Shown piece by piece: positions 1-8,317 of a stretch of DNA of 64,000 bases. Within the stretch, counting starts at the first letter, position 1, and every line of letters begins with the position of its first letter. The notes beneath the pieces are model-generated. The model had not been told where the DNA came from and ran no database searches. It was given only the letters and a program-made list of their open reading frames with translations. The position numbers were made by a program, and so were the translations under genes. Source of the stretch: Mucilaginibacter arboris (lineage in GTDB: Bacteria; Bacteroidota; Bacteroidia; Sphingobacteriales; Sphingobacteriaceae); NCBI RefSeq assembly GCF_009754915.1, contig NZ_WPIK01000001.1, positions 124,001 to 188,000 on the forward strand, read 5' to 3'.

Positions 1-342
1 GATGAAGCTGTGCAGCGTTTTGCCGATGTGGAAAAAGCAAAAGGCGTTTACCACGGCATCAACATGAAACTGATGAAATCGGCTGGAATGTATGAAGGAT
101 ACCGGATGATTTTAAAAGCCAAAGAATCAGGTTTAAAAGTATTGATTGGCTGCATGAGCGAAACGAGTTGTGCCACTTTAGCTGCCGCCGCTTTGGCCCC
201 GCTGTGCGATTGGGCTGATTTGGACGGGCCGTTCCTCACCAAAAACAACCCTTACCAAAACCCTGATTTTGCTGATGGAAAATATGTGCTAAAAGAAGCA
301 TTTGGTTTGGGTTTGCGGTCGGTTGAAGGTTTGGAGTTGTGA
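1..342 (+). CDS. Dipeptide epimerase (enolase superfamily), C-terminal part
   Basis: The reading frame is open from base 1, so the gene starts before the window and only its last 113 residues are seen. The segment INMKLMKSAGMYEGYRM, then GCMSETS and DLDGPFL, matches the end of the enolase-superfamily barrel in L-Ala-D/L-Glu epimerases, which convert murein-derived dipeptides. The second lysine of the family (in NMKLMK) is present. The catalytic N-terminal half is not visible, so substrate choice is inferred. An exact copy of the 12-mer repeat (290-301) lies in frame near the C-terminus and encodes LKEAF. Confidence 0.8.
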   Translation, partial: DEAVQRFADVEKAKGVYHGINMKLMKSAGMYEGYRMILKAKESGLKVLIGCMSETSCATLAAAALAPLCDWADLDGPFLTKNNPYQNPDFADGKYVLKEAFGLGLRSVEGLEL

Positions 343-362
343 GTTTCCAGTTTCGTCGCGTT

Positions 363-450
363 GTCATCTCGACGATAGGAGAGATCTTATTCAATCAAAA
401 AAGACTGCTCTAACTTCTTTAAATAAGATTCCTCCTATCGTCGGAATGAC
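363..450. repeat. Long inverted repeat, GACGATAGGAG family, copy A
   Basis: Two 29-base arms (363-391 and 422-450) are complementary at 25 positions and enclose a 30-base loop. The core is GTCATyyCGACGATAGGAG followed by rrATCTTATT. Related copies lie at 4389-4470 and 37262-37294. The element fills the spacer between the convergent epimerase and M56 genes and could fold as a bidirectional terminator. Confidence 0.8.
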
Positions 451-504
451 AGAGCGCCTATTAACAAAAAAGTAGCACCAATTTGGCACTGCTGATTTTT
501 ACGT

Positions 505-518
505 GGTAAAAGAAGCAT
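505..518 (+). repeat. GGTAAAAGAAGCAT repeat
   Basis: Exact copy of the 14-base repeat, ending on the first base of the stop codon of the minus-strand M56 gene. Lone copy without a second arm. Confidence 0.85.
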
Positions 519-2479
519 TACGGTTTGCTTGTATCTGTAGCTTTTTTACCTTTTTTAGTGGTTATTTCGACAACACCATTTTTACCTTTATCACCATACT
601 TTGCAGTTGCAGTAGCACCGTTCCAAACGCTGATGTTTTCGATATCATTTGGATTTATTTTGACTAAAACATCTTTATCTATTTCTTTTCCGTCTAACAA
701 ATAAATCGGGTCGATGCCCATAATTTTAGATTGAATACGGACTACATCTGCTGGAGGGCGTTGGCGTGCAGAATCTTTTCCACCAAATCCACTCATCGTC
801 ATATTATCTATATTCATGTTTAAGGCTTTTGCGCGCTTGATAACGCTATCTTCATTCATAAACCTTACAGTGCGTTTAACTGTCGTTTTTCCATAAGTAG
901 TTGTTTCATTGTTACCATTGGTGAATGAAAAATTAATCGGCATCGTATAAGCAACTCTTACCGGTTTGCCATTTTGTGTTCCTGGAATCCAGTCTGGCGA
1001 TTCTGATAAAACACGTATAGCTTCTTCTCCGCATCCTCCGCCAATGTCGCGCAGCACTTTTATGTTATTTAATTTACCATCTTTCTCTACAATAAAAGAA
1101 ACGATTACACGGCCTTGCGTTTTTTGATCTTTAGCTTCCTTTGGATAACGGATGGCTTTAGATAAATAATTTCCAAATGCTGCTTGGCCACCAGGAAAAG
1201 TTGGCAGTTTTTCTACAGCTGCAAAAGACACAATAGAACTATCAGTAGTTGAAGGAAAATTATACTTTGCAACTAACTTATTAACGCGCGTCATATCGAG
1301 AAGAATAATCAAAGGAGTTTTATTTTTTAGATCCGAAAAGCTCGTTGTTATTGTTACATATCCTACAAGTTCAAAAGTTAACAAATCGCCTTCCGTATAA
1401 TCCGTTAATTTAAAGCTTCCTTCTTGATTTGTATTAGCAGAATTGCCTTTTTTAGCATAGGAAACTTTGACATTAGCTAAGGGATCGCCATTAACATTAA
1501 CCACTTTCCCTTTTAAAGTCGATGCTGTTTTTATCCTACTTTTTTCTGTAGAAGCTGGTTCAGCAAGAGAGCTTGCCTGTTTGCTAATATCCTGCGCTAC
1601 TTCCGTCAGCGTTGCATCACTGCTGATTTTATCTGAAATTTTACGAATGGTTTTCTGCTCGCTTACGGTTGCTGAAGTCAGGATCAGCATGGCTACAAAA
1701 AGTGGCGCTGATAAACCATATTTAAGCAGCGCGCTCCGGCGGGAAGGGTTTTTATGCAGCATCATGATGCGTTGTTTTAAAAGTGAGTGGTTAAAAAAAC
1801 TGTTGGTTAAGGTATTTGGCTGAACATTCATGGTTTGGCTAAGCAGTAACAGTGCATAATCTGATTTATCGACCCCGAAACTGAGGGCATTACGGTCGGC
1901 AATAAATTCATGAATGTATTTGATAGCTTTCCGGTAGAAATAAATTACCGGGTTAAACCAGTTGAGGATGGCTAATACTTCAAACAAAAGCACATCGGCA
2001 GAATGAAATTGAATGGCATGAACCCTTTCATGTTGCAGGATAACATCTTTTTGCGGCAGGTTTTCATCAACCTTGATCTTACCAAAAAAGGAAAAAGCGC
2101 TTCCGTTTTCTTCCGATTGCATGTACCTTTTCAGCTTAACAAAACGATAAAATAAGCGTGCTAAAAGAAGCATGGCTACTGCCCAGTAAACTACCGAAAA
2201 AAATTGAGAAATGGTAAAACCACTTTCTGTTGCTGGTGAAACCCGATAAACAAAACCAGGATCTATATAATAAATGGTTTGCTGTACTTTTTGTGTGATA
2301 AACAGGTTTTTAACCCATTCTGCCTGCATCATTGGAATGAAAAATGATAGCAGCGCCGCCGAAACCAGGTAAATGCGGTTGAGCATAAAATAGGTTTCCT
2401 TGCGCAAAAGCAGGAGATAAAACCCGTAAAACAGCGCTAAATACAGGTTTGCCAATATTAGATAGTGCCACCAGTTCAT
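518..2479 (-). CDS. BlaR1-like M56 metallopeptidase with TonB and plug-like C-terminus
   Basis: A 653-residue membrane protein. Residues 1-115 hold three hydrophobic segments; HERVH at 150-154 is the zinc HExxH motif, with a likely third ligand in HEFIADRNA near 191. A further hydrophobic segment near 255-270 is followed by a carboxypeptidase-regulatory-like domain (about 320-395), a TonB C-terminal domain (about 425-520, beginning at FPGGQAAFGNYL) and a tail (about 585-645) resembling the plug of TonB-dependent receptors (IYLLDGKEI, NPNDIENISVW, YGDKGKNGVVEITTK). The family senses envelope signals and cleaves its cognate BlaI-type repressor, here the gene two bases upstream. What it senses is unknown. 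Confidence 0.88.
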   Translation of the reverse strand: MNWWHYLILANLYLALFYGFYLLLLRKETYFMLNRIYLVSAALLSFFIPMMQAEWVKNLFITQKVQQTIYYIDPGFVYRVSPATESGFTISQFFSVVYWAVAMLLLARLFYRFVKLKRYMQSEENGSAFSFFGKIKVDENLPQKDVILQHERVHAIQFHSADVLLFEVLAILNWFNPVIYFYRKAIKYIHEFIADRNALSFGVDKSDYALLLLSQTMNVQPNTLTNSFFNHSLLKQRIMMLHKNPSRRSALLKYGLSAPLFVAMLILTSATVSEQKTIRKISDKISSDATLTEVAQDISKQASSLAEPASTEKSRIKTASTLKGKVVNVNGDPLANVKVSYAKKGNSANTNQEGSFKLTDYTEGDLLTFELVGYVTITTSFSDLKNKTPLIILLDMTRVNKLVAKYNFPSTTDSSIVSFAAVEKLPTFPGGQAAFGNYLSKAIRYPKEAKDQKTQGRVIVSFIVEKDGKLNNIKVLRDIGGGCGEEAIRVLSESPDWIPGTQNGKPVRVAYTMPINFSFTNGNNETTTYGKTTVKRTVRFMNEDSVIKRAKALNMNIDNMTMSGFGGKDSARQRPPADVVRIQSKIMGIDPIYLLDGKEIDKDVLVKINPNDIENISVWNGATATAKYGDKGKNGVVEITTKKGKKATDTSKP

Positions 2480-2481
2480 GA

Positions 2482-2856
2482 TTATTTATTTTTAAGTTTT
2501 TCAATCATTTTTATAATCTCATCTGCTTCTTTCAGGTCAATTTTTTCCTTCTCCACAAAAAAGGAAAACATGCGCTCTACGGAGTTGTCGAAATAGCCAT
2601 TCAGCAGTTTATCGGCAGAAAAATTCTGATATTCTTCCTTGCTCACCAGCGGATAATACTGATGGCTTTTGCCAAAAGAGTTGTGGCCGATAAAGCCTTT
2701 GGTTTCCAGAATGCGGATAAAAGTGGAAACCGTATTATAAGCAGGTTTCGGCAGCGGCAATTCGTCGATCACTTCTTTTACAAAGGCTTTTTCCAGCTGC
2801 CATAATACCTGCATAATCTGTTCTTCTGCGCGGGTTAGTTCTTTGATCTGTTTCAT
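2482..2856 (-). CDS. BlaI/MecI/CopY-family transcriptional repressor
   Basis: A 124-residue winged-helix repressor. The opening LTRAEEQIMQVLWQLEKAFV and the recognition segment PAYNTVSTFIRILETKGFI are typical of BlaI/MecI/CopY. It ends two bases before the M56 gene, forming the usual two-gene sensor operon. When the M56 partner is activated the repressor is expected to be cleaved and its operators freed. The inverted repeats just upstream (2864-2895) are candidate autoregulatory operators. Targets other than its own operon cannot be read here. Confidence 0.92.
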   Translation of the reverse strand: MKQIKELTRAEEQIMQVLWQLEKAFVKEVIDELPLPKPAYNTVSTFIRILETKGFIGHNSFGKSHQYYPLVSKEEYQNFSADKLLNGYFDNSVERMFSFFVEKEKIDLKEADEIIKMIEKLKNK

Positions 2857-2863
2857 AAAACTA

Positions 2864-2895
2864 AGTTATAACTATTATTTTAGTTTTACAACTAA
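2864..2895. promoter_or_regulatory. Candidate BlaI-type operator dyads
   Basis: Two symmetric sites lie in the divergent spacer: AGTTATAACT (2864-2873, a perfect 10-base palindrome) and TTAGTT-TTAC-AACTAA (2880-2895). They share the half-site AGTT/AACT and sit directly before the blaI-like start, where BlaI/MecI repressors usually bind. No protein-binding proof is possible from sequence alone. Confidence 0.5.
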
Positions 2896-2958
2896 AAAAT
2901 TAAAAAAGAACTTTTATCAAAAAAAGACGTTGACCTCAACTTAAAGAATAAAGACTAC

Positions 2959-4359
2959 ATGAATATAACTTTCCATGGCGCTGCACGCAATGTAACAGGC
3001 AGTAAACATTTATTAGAACTTGGTGACGGAACACGTATTTTGCTGGATTGCGGCATGTTTCAGGGAATGGGCGAAGAAACAGAAGAATTGAACGAGTATT
3101 TCGGCTTCAACCCCAAAAAAGTAGATTACATGGTCCTTTCCCACGCTCATATTGATCATTGCGGATTAATCCCGCGTTTAGTTGCAGAAGGTTTTGAAGG
3201 GCCGATTTTTTGTACTTCGGCAACCATGGATTTGGCGAGGATATTAATGACGGATTCTGCCCGGATACAGGAACAGGATTCGGCATATAGCAATAAACAC
3301 CGCCGACAAAAAAACCTGAAAGAATTAAGCTCGCTTTACACCGAAGAAAACGTATTTGAAGCCTTGCGTTTGTTTAAAATTGTAGAGTACGGCGAAGAAT
3401 TTGATATTACGCCGCGCATCACTTTAAAATTTACCGATGCAGGCCATATTATCGGCAGCGCTTCGGTGCATTTATCCATTTTAGAAGATGGAAAATTTAC
3501 GCAGTTAACTTTTAGCGGAGATGTTGGCCGGTACAATGATCTGTTGCTGAAAAGCCCGCAGCCTTTTGCCCAGGCAGATTATATTATCCTGGAATCAACT
3601 TATGGTGATTCATTGCATAAAGACCTGGAGCCAATAGAAGATCAGTTAAAAGAAATGATCGAGCAAACTTGTTTGGTAAAAGGCGGTAAGCTCATTATCC
3701 CGGCATTTAGTGTTGGCCGCACGCAGGAACTATTGTACGCATTAAACAGTTTAGAGTTAAAAGGTATTTTGCCCGATGTTTGCTACTATGTTGATAGTCC
3801 GCTATCAGAAAAAGCAACAAAAGTTTTAAAAGAACATCCCGAAGTATATAATAAAGGTGTACAGAAAGTGCTCGAAGTAGATGCTGATCCGTTTGCTTTT
3901 AAAAATTTAAGGTTTATCGAGATGCTGGCAGAATCTAAAGCGTTAAACGATGATCCGCGGCCTTGTGTCATTATTTCTGCATCCGGCATGGCGGAAGCCG
4001 GCCGTGTAAAACATCATATTAAAAACAACATCAGCAACCAGCGCAATACTATTTTAATGGTTGGTTATTGTGAGCCTAATTCTTTAGGCGGACGTTTAAG
4101 CAAGGGCGATAAATGGGTTTCGATATTTGGAGAAGAATACCAGGTAATGGCAGATGTAAAAGTGATTAAATCGATGAGTGCGCATGGAGATTATGAAGAC
4201 CTGCTGCGGTTTTTATCCTGCCAGGACCCGAAAGATGTGAAAAAGATATTCTTAGTTCATGGCGAATACAACGTGCAGCAAAACTTTGCCGAGCGCATCA
4301 AAACGTATAATTTTAAGGAAGTGGAAATTCCGGAACAACACCAAAAGGTAGAGTTGTAG
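2959..4359 (+). CDS. MBL-fold beta-CASP nuclease (RMMBL family)
   Basis: A 466-residue protein with the metallo-beta-lactamase zinc motif HAHIDHCG (about residues 62-69), the later SGDVGR aspartate motif, a beta-CASP region (IIPAFSVGRTQELLYAL, VYYVDSPL-like segment) and the C-terminal RMMBL motifs ISASGMAEAGR, SMSAHGDYEDLL and FLVHGE. Members cut or trim RNA, or more rarely DNA. The length is normal for the bacterial single-protein form. It is transcribed away from the blaI pair. The exact substrate is not known. Confidence 0.88.
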   Translation: MNITFHGAARNVTGSKHLLELGDGTRILLDCGMFQGMGEETEELNEYFGFNPKKVDYMVLSHAHIDHCGLIPRLVAEGFEGPIFCTSATMDLARILMTDSARIQEQDSAYSNKHRRQKNLKELSSLYTEENVFEALRLFKIVEYGEEFDITPRITLKFTDAGHIIGSASVHLSILEDGKFTQLTFSGDVGRYNDLLLKSPQPFAQADYIILESTYGDSLHKDLEPIEDQLKEMIEQTCLVKGGKLIIPAFSVGRTQELLYALNSLELKGILPDVCYYVDSPLSEKATKVLKEHPEVYNKGVQKVLEVDADPFAFKNLRFIEMLAESKALNDDPRPCVIISASGMAEAGRVKHHIKNNISNQRNTILMVGYCEPNSLGGRLSKGDKWVSIFGEEYQVMADVKVIKSMSAHGDYEDLLRFLSCQDPKDVKKIFLVHGEYNVQQNFAERIKTYNFKEVEIPEQHQKVEL

Positions 4360-4388
4360 AGGGGAAAGGCGGAAAGGTTATATGCATT

Positions 4389-4470
4389 GTCATCTCCAAC
4401 GGGAGAGATCTTCTTTAAACAAAAATAAAACTACGTTGATTAAAGAAGATTCCTCCTATCATCGGATAAC
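4389..4470. repeat. Long inverted repeat, GACGATAGGAG family, copy B
   Basis: Left arm 4389-4418 (GTCATCTCCAACGGGAGAGA then TCTTCTTTAA) pairs imperfectly with right arm 4440-4470 (TTAAAGAAGA then TTCCTCCTATCATCGGATAAC). It is more decayed than copy A but carries the same AGAGATCTT and GATTCCTCCTATC blocks. Confidence 0.75.
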
Positions 4471-4674
4471 ATGTGCTTATGGTAACCACATCTTCTTTAA
4501 AAACATTTGCGAAAGCATCATAATTACAACGATAAAAGGAGTATCAGGTAAAACGGATACTTCTTTTACCACCTAAAAATTAGTAAGCTTTTTATATAGG
4601 GCCAACTGCATTTAACAACTTTGTTACAGCCCCGTAAATGATTTAAGTTTTAATTTGGGCAATGATTAAAATTT

Positions 4675-4707
4675 GCCGGTAAAAGAAGCAATGCTTCTTT
4701 TACCGGC
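4675..4707. repeat. GAAGCAT hairpin (near-perfect palindrome)
   Basis: GCCGGTAAAAGAAGCA (4675-4690) is followed at once by its reverse complement preceded by one base, giving 16-base perfect arms around a single A. It is immediately followed by CAAAAAACAGG, resembling the sister form of the repeat. It lies 27 bases before the M28 peptidase start. Confidence 0.88.
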
Positions 4708-4733
4708 AAAAAACAGGTGACTAATTGACTGGA

Positions 4734-6098
4734 ATGATGAAAAAAACTTTACTCAGCACTTTTTTAATAACTTCTTTAAGTATCTGTGCTTTTGCGCAAA
4801 CTACCATCATCAAACAAGATCCGCAGATCAGTAAAATGGTGGATGAGGTTTCATCAAAAAACATAGAAACCATTGTTCGTAAACTGGTGAGTTTTAAAAC
4901 CCGCCATACGTTAAGCGATACAACCAGCAAAACAACCGGCATCGGCGCAGCCAGAAACTGGATCAAGGCCGAAATGGAAAGATACGCAGCAGCTTCGGGT
5001 GGAAGAATGAAAGTTGAGTTTGATACGTTTACCCAACCTGCCGGCGGCCGCATTGATAAGTCTACGGTTTTAAAAAACGTTTTGGCTATTTTAAAAGGAA
5101 CGGACCCTAATGATACCCGTATTTATATGGTTTCCGGCCATTATGATTCGCGGGTAAACGATGTAATGAATGCCAATGCTGTTGAACCCGGCGCTGTGGA
5201 TGATGCTTCGGGAACTGCGCTATCCATGGAACTCTGCCGCGTGATGGCCTCCAGAAAATTTCCTGCAACTATTATTTTTATGGCTGTTGCCGGCGAGGAG
5301 CAGGGCTTAAACGGGTCATCAAACGTAGCCAAACGTGCAAAAGCAGAGAACTGGAACATTGATGCCATGCTGAACAATGATATTGTAGGCAATACTTACG
5401 GTATGGAAACAGGTTTAAAAGATAACCGAAGTGTACGGGTTTTTAGCGATGGCGTTCCTACCATCGCTGCAAAAGATGAAAAAGCAATTGCTGGTTTAAT
5501 TGCTTTAGGCGGAGAAAATGACAGTCCATCGCGGCAACTCGCGCGTTATACCAAAGAGATTGGCGAACGTTATGTAGCACAATTAGATGTAAAAATGATC
5601 TATCGCCGCGACCGGTTTTTGCGCAGTGGTGATCATGTCCCCTTTTTACAGCAAGGATTTACCGCGGTCCGTTTTACCGAAATGAACGAAGATTTTAACC
5701 GCCAGCACCAGGACATCCGCAAAGAAAACGGCGTGGATTATGGCGATCTGCCTGATTTTGCCGATTATGATTATATCCAGAAAGTTGCCCGGATGAATTT
5801 ATCAGTATTGGCCAACCTTGCTTTAGCTCCTGCAGAACCGCAAACCGTAGGCGTAATTACCAGCGGTTTAACCAATAAAACTGCCTTAAAATGGGAAGCG
5901 TCAAAAACCGGCAAAAAACCGGCCGGTTATTATGTAATGATGCGCGAAACCATTAGCCCATACTGGGAAAAGAAGTTTTTTGTAACAGATACAAAAGCAA
6001 CTATGGATTACTCTAAGGATAATTACTTTTTTGCCGTACAAGCTGTTGATGAACAAGGGCACGAAAGCTTACCGGTTGTACCGAAACCAATAAGATAA
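4734..6098 (+). CDS. Secreted M28-family zinc peptidase
   Basis: Starts at one of two adjacent ATG codons (4734 or 4737); an in-frame TTG at 4725 gives a poorer signal peptide. The N-terminus MKKTLLSTFLITSLSICAFAQ is a clear signal peptide, so the protein is exported. M28 metal ligands are visible in SGHYDSR, VDDASGTA, AGEEQGLNGS and GDHVPFLQQGF. The C-terminal 90 residues look like a fibronectin-III-type domain (TNKTALKWEAS, FFAVQAVDEQGHES). Likely an aminopeptidase for outside peptides; the substrate is unproven. Confidence 0.87.
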   Translation: MMKKTLLSTFLITSLSICAFAQTTIIKQDPQISKMVDEVSSKNIETIVRKLVSFKTRHTLSDTTSKTTGIGAARNWIKAEMERYAAASGGRMKVEFDTFTQPAGGRIDKSTVLKNVLAILKGTDPNDTRIYMVSGHYDSRVNDVMNANAVEPGAVDDASGTALSMELCRVMASRKFPATIIFMAVAGEEQGLNGSSNVAKRAKAENWNIDAMLNNDIVGNTYGMETGLKDNRSVRVFSDGVPTIAAKDEKAIAGLIALGGENDSPSRQLARYTKEIGERYVAQLDVKMIYRRDRFLRSGDHVPFLQQGFTAVRFTEMNEDFNRQHQDIRKENGVDYGDLPDFADYDYIQKVARMNLSVLANLALAPAEPQTVGVITSGLTNKTALKWEASKTGKKPAGYYVMMRETISPYWEKKFFVTDTKATMDYSKDNYFFAVQAVDEQGHESLPVVPKPIR

Positions 6099-6131
6099 GT
6101 TATTGGAATTGGTTGAATTAAAATCAATTCT

Positions 6132-6155
6132 GATGCTTCTTTTATCAGGTAAAAG
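6132..6155. repeat. GATGCTTCTTTTATC repeat with partial second arm
   Basis: The exact 12-mer ATGCTTCTTTTA (6133-6144) is followed by TCAGG and TAAAAG, the outside-in form of the repeat (TTTTA-short head-TAAAA). It lies between the M28 gene and the small minus-strand gene that ends at 6159. Confidence 0.8.
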
Positions 6156-6158
6156 TTC

Positions 6159-6359
6159 TTACCAAACCTGCTCCTTCACCACTTCGCAAACAGTCTGGAA
6201 AAGGTTCATTTTTCCGGAGAATAAAGAAACAGTTTCCGGGCTGGTTATTTCAAAAGTGCGCAAATGCCCCACTTCATAATTGATGCCCAAGAGCAAAGCA
6301 AAAATTACAGGTGCTAAAAGAAGTATAAAAGGGTTTGTGTTGTTGATGAATTTTTTCAT
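6159..6359 (-). CDS. Small membrane protein, unknown
   Basis: A 66-residue frame starting MKKFINN with one hydrophobic segment (about residues 10-26, FILLLAPVIFALLLGI) and a soluble tail. I recognise no family. The positively charged start and single transmembrane stretch support a real small membrane protein, but a near copy of the repeat (TAAAAGAAGTAT, 6315-6326) lies in its hydrophobic part, so the frame could be partly repeat-derived. No close neighbour suggests a job. Confidence 0.5.
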   Translation of the reverse strand: MKKFINNTNPFILLLAPVIFALLLGINYEVGHLRTFEITSPETVSLFSGKMNLFQTVCEVVKEQVW

Positions 6360-6511
6360 GACTATCGGTTTGATGGATCAAAGAAAAAACTAATTGCAGA
6401 GCTGCTAAACAGGTATTAGGCAAATCCGTAAGAAAAGCCGGTAAACAGCAGTTTTTTACCGACGAAAAAATTTACCGATAAAGTTAAAATTTCATTTTTA
6501 TGAAACTATCG

Positions 6512-6913
6512 CTACAAAGATTTTTTAACCGGCTCTAACAAATCCCACAGATTGCCATACAAATCTTTAAAAACGGCAACAGTACCATAAGGTTCCTCCT
6601 TTGGTTCTCGTACAAATTCAACTCCATTTGTGCTCATTATAGCAAAGTCTCTTCGGAAATCATTTGTATATAGAAAAAAAGCAACCCTGCCACCAGTTTG
6701 ATTACCAATACTTAGCTTTTGCTTTTCGTTTGCTGCTTTTGCAAGTAAAATACAGGATTCAACAGATGTTGACGGCGCAATTAAAACCCATCGTTTTGTT
6801 GTTGTTAAAACAGTATCTTCAACTAAAACAAAACCTAATTTTGTAGTAAAATATTCAATTGCTTTATCGTAATCGTCAACAACAAGAGTTACATGAGCAA
6901 TAATTCGCTTCAT
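6512..6913 (-). CDS. VOC-family (glyoxalase-like) protein
   Basis: A 133-residue protein with the vicinal-oxygen-chelate start AHVTLVVDDYDKAIEYFTTKLGF and the closing VFKDLYGNLWDLLEP, which carries the metal-ligand glutamate expected near the end. Members include glyoxalases, dioxygenases and antibiotic-binding proteins; the sequence alone does not decide between them. The start lies one base after the stop of the acyltransferase gene, so the two are probably co-transcribed. Confidence 0.87.
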   Translation of the reverse strand: MKRIIAHVTLVVDDYDKAIEYFTTKLGFVLVEDTVLTTTKRWVLIAPSTSVESCILLAKAANEKQKLSIGNQTGGRVAFFLYTNDFRRDFAIMSTNGVEFVREPKEEPYGTVAVFKDLYGNLWDLLEPVKKSL

Positions 6914-6914
6914 T

Positions 6915-7676
6915 TTAATTATCGAAACTGGTAGATAAACTTACTTGTCCCAATGCTTCTTTAATTAACCTTTCTGCACGTTTAACTAAAATTTCTGCCG
7001 GTTGCTTTTCCGGTTCTATCGGTTCTAACACTTCAAATTCCAGTTTTAAAAAAGTCCCTAACGGGAAAGTACCAAACCGCACCATTTTCCAGGAATTGCA
7101 GATGGCAACCGGAACAAGTAGTGCATCCGGACATTTTTTTAACAAGGTAGCAATCCCTCCGATTTGGAAGTCTTTGACAACTCCATTTTTTGATCGTGTC
7201 CCTTCCGGGAAAATTACGGCCGACCAATTGTTTTCCTTCATCCGCAAACCTAATTTTAACATTTCGGGAATGGCCTGCCGCGAATCCTTTCGGTCAATAT
7301 TAGCGCCACCGCCATATTTTAGATTGAAAGAAATGGAAGGAATACCTTTAGTTAGTTCGATCTTAGAAATAAATTTTGCATGATACTTCCGCAGAAACCA
7401 AATGAGCGGCGGAATATCGTACAAACTTTGATGATTGGCGATAAAAATGATTGGCCGGCTTAATGGTAAATGAGCATAATTGGTAAAACTAACCGTATTG
7501 CCAAGCAAATAATAAGTAGAAACGAGGCAAAAGTTTAAAAGATCAACAACAGATTTGTGCGCTTTGTATCCTAAAAAACGAAAGGCGATCCATTGTAAAG
7601 GATGAAAAATCAGCAGAAAAAAAGTGAATGCGATGTAATGCAGCGGCGTTAAAAGATAGCTCAATAACTTTTTCAT
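6915..7676 (-). CDS. 1-acyl-sn-glycerol-3-phosphate acyltransferase (PlsC family)
   Basis: A 253-residue membrane-bound acyltransferase. An N-terminal hydrophobic region (about residues 9-55) precedes the catalytic HX4D motif NHQSLYD and the substrate motif FPEGTRS. It adds the second acyl chain to lysophosphatidate in phospholipid synthesis; some relatives act on ornithine lipids instead. A GGTAAAAGAAGCAT copy fills most of the 21-base gap to the upstream Nudix gene. Confidence 0.88.
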   Translation of the reverse strand: MKKLLSYLLTPLHYIAFTFFLLIFHPLQWIAFRFLGYKAHKSVVDLLNFCLVSTYYLLGNTVSFTNYAHLPLSRPIIFIANHQSLYDIPPLIWFLRKYHAKFISKIELTKGIPSISFNLKYGGGANIDRKDSRQAIPEMLKLGLRMKENNWSAVIFPEGTRSKNGVVKDFQIGGIATLLKKCPDALLVPVAICNSWKMVRFGTFPLGTFLKLEFEVLEPIEPEKQPAEILVKRAERLIKEALGQVSLSTSFDN

Positions 7677-7690
7677 GGTAAAAGAAGCAT
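7677..7690 (+). repeat. GGTAAAAGAAGCAT repeat
   Basis: Exact 14-base copy occupying the spacer between the acyltransferase start codon and the Nudix stop codon, within an apparent minus-strand operon. Confidence 0.85.
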
Positions 7691-7697
7691 TAACCGT

Positions 7698-8258
7698 TTA
7701 AGCTGTTAACTGGTTTTCTGATATTAGAATATGTACTCTTAACACAGCGGCAACCGTAATGGCATCAGTAATTTCGCCTTTGCAAACCATTTGGTAAACT
7801 TCTTCAAAAGGCAGTTTTTTAATGATTAATTGCTCGGTTTCTTCCGGTTCGGCTTCAAACTGTTCCAGGTTTTGGGCGAGATAAATGATTGCCTCTTCAT
7901 CACAAACAGAATTAGAAAGATACATGCGCTGAATTTCCGTCCACTTTGCAGCTTTTAAACCGGTTTCTTCGAGCAGTTCCCGTTTGGCAGAATCAAGCGG
8001 AGAACTTTCTAACGGCCCGCCCCCTTCCGGAATTTCCCAACTGTATTTATTTAGAGGAAAGCGATATTGGCCAACCAGATAAGTGTTTCCCTCTTCATCC
8101 AGCGGTAAAACACCAATTGCTTTATTTTTAAAATGAACTTTACCATAAATCCCCGGGTTTCCCGAAGGATTAATCACCTTAAATTCGGTTAAATTAATCC
8201 AGGGGTTATCGTAAATATTTTCTTCGAGATTGATCTTCCAGGGATTAATTTCACTCAT
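7698..8258 (-). CDS. Nudix hydrolase (ADP-sugar pyrophosphatase type)
   Basis: A 186-residue protein with the Nudix box running from GGPLESSPLDSAKRELLEET into GL, preceded by EIPEGG as in ADP-ribose pyrophosphatases. It hydrolyses a nucleoside diphosphate linked to another group; ADP-ribose or ADP-sugar is the likeliest substrate by family. It follows metK with a 34-base gap that holds one arm of a repeat hairpin, so it may share the metK transcript. Confidence 0.9.
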   Translation of the reverse strand: MSEINPWKINLEENIYDNPWINLTEFKVINPSGNPGIYGKVHFKNKAIGVLPLDEEGNTYLVGQYRFPLNKYSWEIPEGGGPLESSPLDSAKRELLEETGLKAAKWTEIQRMYLSNSVCDEEAIIYLAQNLEQFEAEPEETEQLIIKKLPFEEVYQMVCKGEITDAITVAAVLRVHILISENQLTA

Positions 8259-8274
8259 TCAGCAAAAAATATAG

Positions 8275-8317
8275 GGTAAAAGAAGCATTGGATTATAGAC
8301 CGAATGCTTCTTTTACC
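8275..8317. repeat. GAAGCAT hairpin overlapping the metK 3' end
   Basis: GGTAAAAGAAGCATT (8275-8289) and AATGCTTCTTTTACC (8303-8317) are perfect 15-base arms around a 13-base loop. The right arm lies inside metK and encodes its VKEAFGL end, while the left arm is intergenic. Confidence 0.88.

Larger units (their letters stand above)
4360..4733. other. Spacer filled with repeats
   Basis: 374 bases without a gene. It holds copy B of the GACGATAGGAG family (4389-4470) and a 33-base GAAGCAT hairpin (4675-4707) just before the M28 peptidase. The stretch between them is AT-rich with no feature I can name. A 64-codon open frame across copy B is a by-product of the repeat. Confidence 0.6.

Noticed and set aside
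1467-1823. 118-codon plus-strand open frame inside the M56 gene
   Set aside because: Fully antisense to a well-supported M56/TonB protein and without family features.
4382-4576. 64-codon plus-strand open frame after the beta-CASP gene
   Set aside because: It runs through copy B of the inverted repeat, has low-complexity residues and no ribosome-binding context; it is a by-product of the repeat.
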